In this document: piece after piece, positions 15,328-20,771 of the stretch | Position numbering within the stretch: position 1 is the first letter of the stretch | Layout: each line of letters opens with the position of its first letter | DNA from: Paracoccaceae bacterium | GTDB taxonomy: Bacteria; Pseudomonadota; Alphaproteobacteria; Rhodobacterales; Rhodobacteraceae | Length of the DNA stretch: 20,771 nucleotides | NCBI GenBank assembly: GCA_023263735.1 | Contig: JALQUQ010000005.1 | Span: forward strand, 1 to 20,771 | Direction of reading: 5' to 3' | Notes under the pieces: generated by a model | What the model saw: only the letters and a program-made list of their open reading frames with translations | What the model was told of the DNA's origin: nothing | The model's database searches: none | Made by a program: the position numbers and the translations under genes

Positions 15328-16491
15328 TCAGGCAGCCAGCAGCCGGGGCAGTCGGGCGAGGTTGTTGGCAGCCATCGTCAGGATGAAGCGGGCACGCACC
15401 CGTTCGACGCCGCGATAGACGGTCTGGGTCATGCCGCCGACGGTCTTGGCCCAGCCGAAAGCTTCTTCGATCCGTTTGCGGTGTTTGATGGACAGGGCGT
15501 AACCCTCGTGCCGCGTCGTGCGGCCATCGATCGCTGAATATCTCGATTTCTGCGCGACATGGGGCGTGACGCAGGCTTGCCGCAGGTCGGCGACGAACTC
15601 TGCGGCGTCAAAGCCCTTGTCCGCGCCCAGCGTGAGCTGGCGGGTCGATCCGGGGGAGTGTCGGTGGATCATGTCCAGCGCGGCGCGCCGTTCCGCGTGA
15701 CCGTCGGCCTGCGTCAGGTCGCCCTGCACGATCAGGCCCGAGCGGTTTTCCATCAGCGCATGGCCGATGAAGCAGAGTATGGCGCCGGTGCCAGGGGACT
15801 TCCTGTAGAGCCGGGCATCAGGGTCTGTGGTCGAGGCATGGGTGGCATTGGACCGCTTCTCGCCCTTGAAGTCGACCTCGGCATTGCGGTTCCAGCGGCT
15901 GGGGCGGGACATCGGGTCGGTCTCGGTTATCTGGGGTTGATCCTTGGCGGGGCAGTCGGGTCCAGGCGGGCTGCCGGGGTCGTTGTCGGGCGGCGTGTCC
16001 CCGGCCTTTGGTTGAAAGCTCTTCATCGAGGCCCAGGCCTTCACCAGTGTGCCATCGACCGAGAAGTGGTCGTCCGACAAGAGCGGCGCGACCTCGCGAT
16101 GGGCCAGGATCGCCGCCATCACCTTGCGCGACATCTCGGTTGTCAGCAGCCGGTCGCGGTTCTTGGTGAAGACCGTCGGCACCCAAGCCGGATCGTCGAT
16201 CCCCAGCCCCACGAACCAGCGGAACAACAGGTTATACTGCATCTGCTCCATCAGTTGCCGCTCGGAGCGGACCGAGAACAGGATCTGGATCAGGCCCGCC
16301 CGGATCAACCGCTCCGGCGCGATCGAGGGGCGACCGAAATCGGTGTAAAGCGCCGCGAACTCGGCATCGAGGCTGGCCAGCGCATCGTTCACCACCTGCC
16401 TGATCTTGCGCAGCGGATGACGCAACGGGATGCGTTCCTCCAGATCGACATAGCTGAACAGCGACCCGCTCGCCTCGTCCGTCCCGCGCAT
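15328..16491 (-). CDS. IS5-family DDE transposase
   Basis: The 387-residue transposase catalyses cut-and-paste or related movement of the surrounding element. Its N-terminal region (SLFSYVDLEERIPLRHPLRK in pieces, then RPSIAPERLIRAGLIQILF) is the DUF772-type domain of IS5/IS1182 transposases. The catalytic triad is visible as FSVDGTLVKAW (first D), LGADKGFDAAEF (second D) and RIEEAFGWAKT (E). The TTDPDARLYRKSPG stretch between them is typical of this family. ATG 16491 (MRGTDEASGS) is preferred to TTG 16503 because family members begin there. No frameshift is present. Confidence 0.93.
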   Translation of the reverse strand: MRGTDEASGSLFSYVDLEERIPLRHPLRKIRQVVNDALASLDAEFAALYTDFGRPSIAPERLIRAGLIQILFSVRSERQLMEQMQYNLLFRWFVGLGIDDPAWVPTVFTKNRDRLLTTEMSRKVMAAILAHREVAPLLSDDHFSVDGTLVKAWASMKSFQPKAGDTPPDNDPGSPPGPDCPAKDQPQITETDPMSRPSRWNRNAEVDFKGEKRSNATHASTTDPDARLYRKSPGTGAILCFIGHALMENRSGLIVQGDLTQADGHAERRAALDMIHRHSPGSTRQLTLGADKGFDAAEFVADLRQACVTPHVAQKSRYSAIDGRTTRHEGYALSIKHRKRIEEAFGWAKTVGGMTQTVYRGVERVRARFILTMAANNLARLPRLLAA

Positions 16492-16552
16492 CTGCACCCC
16501 CAACGTTATCCTGCCAAGGGTGAATCATGTTCTCAATCCACTGTCGAGGCAG

Positions 16553-16570
16553 GACTATTTCAGCAGCCTG
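16553..16570 (-). repeat. Right terminal inverted repeat of the IS5-group element
   Basis: This is the inward-facing copy of the 18-bp end repeat, abutting TTAG at 16571-16574. It supplies the last codons and the stop (TGA at 16562-16560) of the truncated neighbouring frame. Confidence 0.88.
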
Positions 16571-16997
16571 TTAGATAGTCTGGGCTGTCGTGGTATTTTA
16601 TCGCGTCCTTTATTTCGACCATTTCCGTCAGGACGACGATGCCGAACTGCCCCCCGCCGATGGCCTGATGGGCCGGAATGAAATTCGGACCAATGTTTTC
16701 ATCGGCATATCCTGGAATATCGTTCGTCCAATGCCCTTTTAGGCTGGCCCCCCAACCCAGTTGATAGCCGTAATCGTGCCCACCCAAGGCAGCCAACATG
16801 GCGGGCATGTCGCGGCCCACCAAGGAATGGCCCAAATGATAGATATCCAGATCGAAAGAGGGCGGGGGCAAGGGGGCCTGATATCGGGCGGCGAAATCCT
16901 GATCAGACAAGGCCCCCGGCCGGGCCCAAAGCCAAAGGCTGATGGCGACTGCAACCAAGGCAGCGCCGGCAAATACCCATGTCTTGATCTTGACCAT
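16560..16997 (-). pseudogene. Membrane-anchored gene truncated by the IS element
   Basis: The frame encodes 145 residues, of which the last few come from the insertion sequence. The N-terminus has one hydrophobic segment (WVFAGAALVAVAISLWLWA, residues about 7-25) with no clear cleavage site, so it is a signal anchor or signal peptide. The rest contains YHLGHSLVGRDMPAMLAALG, GYQLGWGASLKGHW and VVLTEMVEIKDAIKYHDS. The GHSL near the start and the blocks that follow suggest an SGNH/GDSL-hydrolase-like fold, in which the Ser would be the nucleophile; this is tentative. The coding sequence stops at the insertion site. If the element is removed in silico, the frame runs only 36 more codons of unrelated sequence before stopping inside the tRNA gene. 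The C-terminal part therefore seems to be lost. Confidence 0.72.
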
Positions 16998-17012
16998 TCA
17001 TTGCCCCTGTTG

Positions 17013-17046
17013 TCTGCGACATTATCTGGTAGTTCTGTGTCGCAGA
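17013..17046. promoter_or_regulatory. Interrupted dyad upstream of the WGR-saccharopine operon
   Basis: TCTGCGACA and its exact reverse complement TGTCGCAGA are separated by 16 bases. They occupy the 68-base gap between the divergent truncated gene and the WGR gene. A 9-bp perfect arm is unlikely to be chance in so short an intergenic region. The half-sites contain GCGAC/GTCGC, like the palindrome upstream of the cytochrome gene, but with a much wider spacing. It is a candidate operator; the regulator is unknown. Confidence 0.45.
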
Positions 17047-17065
17047 AACCAGAGAGACTTGGCTG

Positions 17066-17302
17066 TTGCTGACCTATTTGATGACCCGAAAAGCCCAATC
17101 AGGGCCTTTGTTTTACCGTGTCGAGGTCTTGGACAATCTATTCGGCGAATACAGCGTGTCGCGCGAATGGGGAAAGAGCGGGCGGCAGGGCAAGCAGGTC
17201 TTGGTGTGGTTTTCGAATATTCGCGATGCCTGTGGGGCGGCCGACCGTTGGTGCCGGAATGCCCAGCGGCGCGGTTATGAACGCAAAGGAGCTTTGCTAT
17301 GA
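17066..17302 (+). CDS. Small WGR-domain protein
   Basis: The 78-residue product is essentially one WGR domain: LFYRVEVLDNLFGEYSVSREWG followed by KSGRQGKQVLVWFSN and RDACGAADRWCRNAQRRGYER. The EWGKSGRQG core holds the W-G-R-like signature of the domain found in PARPs and many short bacterial proteins, where it is thought to bind nucleic acid; its role in the short proteins is unknown. I chose TTG 17066 because AGAGAG lies about 10 bases upstream; ATG 17081 would give 73 residues and keeps the domain. The stop codon overlaps the start of the next gene as ATGA (17299-17302), so translation is probably coupled to the saccharopine dehydrogenase gene. Confidence 0.78.
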   Translation: MLTYLMTRKAQSGPLFYRVEVLDNLFGEYSVSREWGKSGRQGKQVLVWFSNIRDACGAADRWCRNAQRRGYERKGALL

Positions 17303-18348
17303 CACATCTTTGGGTCCGCGCCGAACAGCGCCCGAATGAAGAGAGGGTCGGATTGACTCCCGAAGGCGCCGCAGAATTGGTCAAGGCCGGTCTGCGCGTA
17401 ACGGTCGAGAAATCATCGGTTCGCGCCATTCCGATTGATGGGTATATCGCCGCGGGCTGCGAAATCGCCGAAGAGAATTTGTGGCCCAAGGCCCCATCCG
17501 ACGCGATCATTTTCGGGCTGAAGGAATTGCCCGAGGATGGCACGCCCCTGCACCACCGCCACATCATGTTTGGTCATGCCTACAAGGGCCAACCGGCCGG
17601 ACGAATTCTGCTGCAGCGGTTCAAGGCTGGCGGCGGGACGCTGTATGATCTGGAATATCTGGTTGATGAAACCGGACGCAGGGTTGCCGCCTTTGGGTAT
17701 TGGGCAGGCTATGCTGGTGCCGCTGTAAGCCTGAAAACTTGGGCGGCACAACAGCGTGGTGGTCTGGTTGGACCGGTCTCGAAATACCCGGGCAAACAGG
17801 CCTTGCTCCAGGATCTGGAAGAGGAACTTGGGAATTTGCCCCGCCCCCGGGCAATCGTTATCGGCGCACTTGGCCGCGTTGGCACCGGTGCGTCTGACCT
17901 GTGCGCGGCGCTGGGTGTGGAGGTGACCAAATGGGATATGGCCGAAACGGCCAGTGGTGGCCCGTTCCCCGAAGTCTTGGCGCATGAAATCTTTTTGAAC
18001 TGCATCCTCGCTCGCCCGGGGTGCCCCGTCTTTGTACCCGCGTCGGCCAAGACAGAAGCCCGCAAATTGACGGTTATCGGAGACATTGCCTGCGACCCGA
18101 CGTCGGACTTTTCGCCGATCAAGGTCTATGATCGGGCAACCGACTGGGAGGCGCCCGCCTTGCGTGTGGCCGATCACCCGCCGTTGGATGTGACGGCGAT
18201 CGACAATCTGCCATCGCTTTTGCCCGTTGAAAGCAGTCAGGATTACGCGGCCCAGTTGTTGCCCAGCCTGAAAACCCTGACGCATCTGGAACAGGGCGTA
18301 TGGGCCCGGGCATTTGCCGATTTCACCAAACACGTCGCGACCGTTTAA
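17299..18348 (+). CDS. Saccharopine dehydrogenase, LYS1 type (lysine-ketoglutarate reductase-like)
   Basis: The 349-residue product has the alanine dehydrogenase/transhydrogenase-like N-terminal fold of LYS1-type saccharopine dehydrogenases. It starts with LWVRAEQRPNEERVGLTPEG, followed by IIFGLKELPEDGTPLHHRHIMFGHAYKGQ (given in pieces), GTLYDLEYLVDETGRRVAAFG and a Rossmann motif VIGALGRVGTGASDLC (about residues 193-208). The C-terminal LPSLLPVESSQDYA is also typical. These enzymes interconvert lysine plus 2-oxoglutarate and saccharopine with a nicotinamide cofactor in the cytoplasm. The next gene encodes the LYS9-like enzyme that splits saccharopine to glutamate and aminoadipate semialdehyde. 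The pair therefore most likely degrades lysine through saccharopine. Cofactor preference cannot be read. Confidence 0.88.
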   Translation: MTHLWVRAEQRPNEERVGLTPEGAAELVKAGLRVTVEKSSVRAIPIDGYIAAGCEIAEENLWPKAPSDAIIFGLKELPEDGTPLHHRHIMFGHAYKGQPAGRILLQRFKAGGGTLYDLEYLVDETGRRVAAFGYWAGYAGAAVSLKTWAAQQRGGLVGPVSKYPGKQALLQDLEEELGNLPRPRAIVIGALGRVGTGASDLCAALGVEVTKWDMAETASGGPFPEVLAHEIFLNCILARPGCPVFVPASAKTEARKLTVIGDIACDPTSDFSPIKVYDRATDWEAPALRVADHPPLDVTAIDNLPSLLPVESSQDYAAQLLPSLKTLTHLEQGVWARAFADFTKHVATV

Positions 18349-18361
18349 GGGGAGAGAAAAC

Positions 18362-19513
18362 ATGACAATTCATTGGTGTGGGACCGGACTTTCCTCTGTT
18401 CCCGGGTTGCGCAGGTTGGTGGCCGAAGGGCTGCAAGTGGTTGTCTGGAACCGAACAGTTGATAAGGCGCAGGCTGTCGTGGGGGATGTGGTATCGGACA
18501 TTCGCCCCTTTACGCTTGAGGCGCTTGCCGCCGCCCTTCAGCCGGGGGATGTGGCGGTTTCGATGCTTCCTGCCGATCAGCATGTGGCCATCGCCAAGAC
18601 CTGTCTGGAACGCGGTGCGCATTTTGTGTCTTCCAGCTATATCGCGCCGGAGATGCGGGCTCTTGAGGCCGCGTTCAAGGAAAAGGGGCTGACCAACCTG
18701 AATGAAATCGGGCTGGACCCCGGAATCGATCATTTGATGGCGCATGATCTTGTCGCGCGTTACCGCGCTTCGGCGGCGTTCCATCCGGAAAATGAACTCA
18801 GCTTTACCAGCTATTGCGGTGGCGTGCCCAAGATCGCCAATGACTTCCGCTATAAGTTCAGCTGGGCACCGGCTGGTGTCTTGAAAGCGCTGAAATCGCC
18901 GTCGCGGTCGATCAAAAATTTTGCCGAGTTGAAGGTTTCACGGCCTTGGGATGCGATCACGGCTTTTGACGCCCCGCTGCCGCAGCCCGAGAGCTTTGAG
19001 GTGTATCCGAACCGTGACTCCTATCCGTTCTTGCAGGATTATCGGTTTGATCCGGCGTGGAAGGTCAAGGATTTCGTGCGCGGCACCATTCGCCTGAATG
19101 GATGGTCCGAGGCATGGGCCGGAATTTTCCGCACCATCGAAGCGCTTGAGGGTAAACCGGCGGCCGAGATCGACAGCACTCTGAACGCTTTGGCCGCAGA
19201 GCTTTTGAAAACCAACAGCTATGCCAAAGGCGAACCGGACCGCGTTGTGCTGTTCGTGACCCTGAAAGCCGAGCGGGACGGCAAGCCGGTGTTCCACGAG
19301 ACATGGGCCTTGGATTCCTGGGGCGATGACCGTGGTTCGGCGATGGCACGGCTGGTGTCCATTCCGGTGTCTTTGGGGGTACAGGCGGTTGCAAATGGCG
19401 AAATCGCGCCTGGCGTACACCCCGCTCCGCACGATCCCACGCTCATTTCGCGCTGGATGGAAACTGTGGGCAAGCTGGCGCAATACGTCGAACGCGTGGA
19501 CCATTTGGCCTAA
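18362..19513 (+). CDS. Saccharopine dehydrogenase, LYS9 type (saccharopine reductase family)
   Basis: The 383-residue product shows an N-terminal NAD(P)-binding Rossmann segment (IHWCGTGLSSVPGLRRLVAEG in pieces, then VVVWNRTVDKA) and VAVSMLPADQHVAIAK. It also carries the hallmark NEIGLDPGIDHLMAHDL and SYCGGVPKIANDFRYKFSW of the LYS9/SDH family. It would oxidise saccharopine to glutamate and 2-aminoadipate 6-semialdehyde. ATG 18362 has a good ribosome-binding site (GGGGAGAG, about 6 bases upstream) and lies 13 bases after the preceding stop, so the two genes form an operon. In plants and animals the two activities sit on one polypeptide (LKR/SDH); here they are separate. A carboxynorspermidine dehydrogenase role is less likely given the LYS1-type neighbour. 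Confidence 0.88.
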   Translation: MTIHWCGTGLSSVPGLRRLVAEGLQVVVWNRTVDKAQAVVGDVVSDIRPFTLEALAAALQPGDVAVSMLPADQHVAIAKTCLERGAHFVSSSYIAPEMRALEAAFKEKGLTNLNEIGLDPGIDHLMAHDLVARYRASAAFHPENELSFTSYCGGVPKIANDFRYKFSWAPAGVLKALKSPSRSIKNFAELKVSRPWDAITAFDAPLPQPESFEVYPNRDSYPFLQDYRFDPAWKVKDFVRGTIRLNGWSEAWAGIFRTIEALEGKPAAEIDSTLNALAAELLKTNSYAKGEPDRVVLFVTLKAERDGKPVFHETWALDSWGDDRGSAMARLVSIPVSLGVQAVANGEIAPGVHPAPHDPTLISRWMETVGKLAQYVERVDHLA

Positions 19514-19541
19514 GCCCGCCGCAATATCGTTCAATTTTTCG

Positions 19542-19570
19542 ATGATCCCGGGGGTTTGCCCCGGGGTCAT
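19542..19570 (+). terminator. Strong hairpin after the saccharopine operon
   Basis: ATGATCCCGGGG-GTTTG-CCCCGGGGTCAT forms a 12-bp stem with one G-T wobble and a 5-base loop, 28 bases after the stop codon at 19513. No T-run follows, so it is a probable transcript end or RNA-stabilising hairpin rather than a textbook intrinsic terminator. Confidence 0.5.
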
Positions 19571-19667
19571 TCACAACCAGACTTTGATTTGGGTGACAGA
19601 ACTGTCGAATTGACGTAAACAATCGTTCCAAAGAACCGGCAAATCCGGCAACAGAGGACGAGCAGGG

Positions 19668-20771
19668 ATGAAAGTTTTCAACGCAAGGCAAAGCGGTGGA
19701 TGGCGGACACGCCTTGCCGTTTGGCGTGCGTCGCGCGGCCCCAAGGCCGAGGGCTTTACCTCAGCCCCCGAGCCCCGTTCCATCGGATTGGTTGCGCGGG
19801 GCCGTCAGGTGGTGGCGGGCAATTTCCTGTTTGCGGGGCATTTGGTCGAATCTCCCTTGGGTATTTGGGACATTCCAAAACCTGATGCCGATTTCGCGGC
19901 AGAGATTCAGGGATTCAGCTGGCTCGACGATCTAGCGGCACTGGGGGATTTTGCGGCCCGGCAAAAGGCGCAGATTTGGGTGCAAGAGTGGATTTCAGCC
20001 TATGGTCGCGGAAAAGGCGAAGGTTGGACACCCAACCTGACCGGCCGCCGCCTGATCCGATGGATTCACCATGCGCTGTTTCTGATGAATGGCGCAAAGC
20101 GTGAAGAAACCGATGCCTATTTCGCGTCGCTGACATCTCAGACACGTTATCTTGCAAGGACTTGGCCAGAGGCCGCGCCGGGCTTGCCCCGGTTCGAAGC
20201 GCTGACCGGTCTTGTCTATGCTGGCCTTTCGTTGATGGGGATGGAGGCGCTTGTTGATCCTGCCGTTGCCGCCCTCGCCTTGGAAGCCGAGCGTGAAATT
20301 GACAGCGAAGGCGGCATCACGACGCGGAACCCCGAAGAACTGCTTGAGGTCTTTACCCTTCTTAATTGGGCGGCATTGTCGCTTTCGGTTGCCGGAATGA
20401 AGGTTCCCGACGCCCATTTGGCCGCCATCGAACGTATTGCACCGACCCTGCGGTTGCTTCGCCATTTTGACGGGGGCTTGGCCCGGTTTCATGGTGGCGG
20501 GCGTGGCATCGAAGGGCGGCTAGATCACGCACTGGCAAGCGCTGGCGTCAAACCGGGTTTGGCGCGCGGATTGGCGATGGGGTTTCTGCGGCTGTCGGGG
20601 GGGCGAACCTCACTTATTCTGGATGCCGCTTCGCCGCCGGGTGGCCGGGCTGGGGCATTCGCTCATGCCTCGACACTTGCGATAGAGGTCACATCTGGCC
20701 GCAGGCCGCTGATCGTGAATTGTGGGTCTGGCGCCCCATTTGGCACGGAATGGCGCCGCGCAGGGCGCGCG
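19668..20771 (+). CDS. Heparinase II/III family protein, 3' partial
   Basis: The frame is open from ATG 19668 to the window end, 368 codons without a stop, so the C-terminal part is missing. The N-terminal half is helical, with FSWLDDLAALGDFAARQKAQ, WVQEWISAYGRG, NLTGRRLIRWIHHALFL and LTGLVYAGLSLMGMEAL, the toroid-like region of heparinase II/III proteins. The last visible part (HFDGGLARFHGGGRG, LDAASPPGG, AFAHASTLAIEVTSGRRPLI, VNCGSG) enters the beta-sheet domain. Members are polysaccharide lyases or related cell-surface factors; no signal peptide is evident and the real substrate in alphaproteobacteria is unknown. AGCAGGG lies just upstream of the ATG. In Rhodobacterales this gene often sits beside purH, which would lie beyond the window. 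Confidence 0.87.
   Translation, partial: MKVFNARQSGGWRTRLAVWRASRGPKAEGFTSAPEPRSIGLVARGRQVVAGNFLFAGHLVESPLGIWDIPKPDADFAAEIQGFSWLDDLAALGDFAARQKAQIWVQEWISAYGRGKGEGWTPNLTGRRLIRWIHHALFLMNGAKREETDAYFASLTSQTRYLARTWPEAAPGLPRFEALTGLVYAGLSLMGMEALVDPAVAALALEAEREIDSEGGITTRNPEELLEVFTLLNWAALSLSVAGMKVPDAHLAAIERIAPTLRLLRHFDGGLARFHGGGRGIEGRLDHALASAGVKPGLARGLAMGFLRLSGGRTSLILDAASPPGGRAGAFAHASTLAIEVTSGRRPLIVNCGSGAPFGTEWRRAGRA

Larger units (their letters stand above)
15213..16570 (-). mobile_element. Complete IS5-group insertion sequence
   Basis: The element is 1,358 bp. Its ends are imperfect 18-bp inverted repeats: CAGGCTGCTGAAGAAGTC on the left (15213-15230) and CAGGCTGCTGAAATAGTC read inward from the right (16553-16570), with 16 of 18 matching. 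Both sides are flanked by TTAG (15209-15212 and 16571-16574), which fits the 4-bp YTAR target duplication of the IS5 subgroup. It carries a single transposase gene on the minus strand with intact DDE residues, so it may be active. Its right end interrupts the reading frame of the gene at 16575-16997. Confidence 0.9.

Noticed and set aside
15559..16578. 339-codon plus-strand frame inside the insertion sequence
   Set aside because: It is antisense to a transposase with intact DDE residues and shows no conserved domain.

Overview
The window looks like chromosomal DNA of a Rhodobacterales alphaproteobacterium (Rhodobacter/Paracoccus/Gemmobacter-like). This rests on high G+C, alphaproteobacterial LexA boxes (GTTC-N7-GTTC), the ImuB/DnaE2 translesion proteins, an SelD fused to an NADH-dehydrogenase-like domain, a periplasmic class II cytochrome c and a heparinase II/III protein. 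All names come from reading translated motifs by eye. No database search was possible.

Layout. Bases 1-565 hold the 3' part of hisG. dnaE2 follows (668-3568, +) with its own LexA box. A minus-strand block carries an LLM-class flavin oxidoreductase (3645-4691), a YbaK-type Cys-tRNA(Pro) deacylase (4779-5249) and the glutathione-dependent formaldehyde dehydrogenase (5297-6433). A terminator separates the last two. Next come a small I78-like protease-inhibitor protein (6604-6933, +) and a class II cytochrome c (7019-7450, -), which converge on a terminator. imuB (7627-9300, +) has a second LexA box and converges on the NDH-like/SelD fusion (9305-11518, -). A secreted ClpP-fold protein (11679-12836, +), an orphan HyuA-type hydantoinase/oxoprolinase (12974-14998, +) and a CAT-anticodon tRNA (15047-15123, +) follow.

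A complete IS5-group element (15213-16570) lies just after the tRNA. It has 18-bp inverted repeats and is flanked by TTAG on both sides. It cuts off the 3' end of an unrecognised membrane-anchored gene (16560-16997, -), and no remainder of that gene lies on the far side. Beyond it a small WGR-domain gene overlaps the start of a saccharopine-dehydrogenase pair (17299-18348 and 18362-19513, +), a probable lysine catabolic operon. The last gene is a heparinase II/III family protein that runs off the window end (19668-20771).

The most notable points are these. (i) The error-prone repair pair imuB and dnaE2 is split about 4 kb apart, with a near-identical LexA-box-to-ATG spacing at each gene and no imuA in the window. 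(ii) DnaE2 appears to lack its C-terminal OB-fold region. (iii) A perfect GCGAC-N5-GTCGC palindrome of RegA/PrrA type lies upstream of the cytochrome gene. (iv) A 9-bp dyad with related half-sites lies upstream of the WGR-saccharopine operon. (v) The IS5 element marks an apparent deletion junction. I saw no CRISPR array, phage module or clearly new defence system. No stretch longer than 300 bases is empty of genes.
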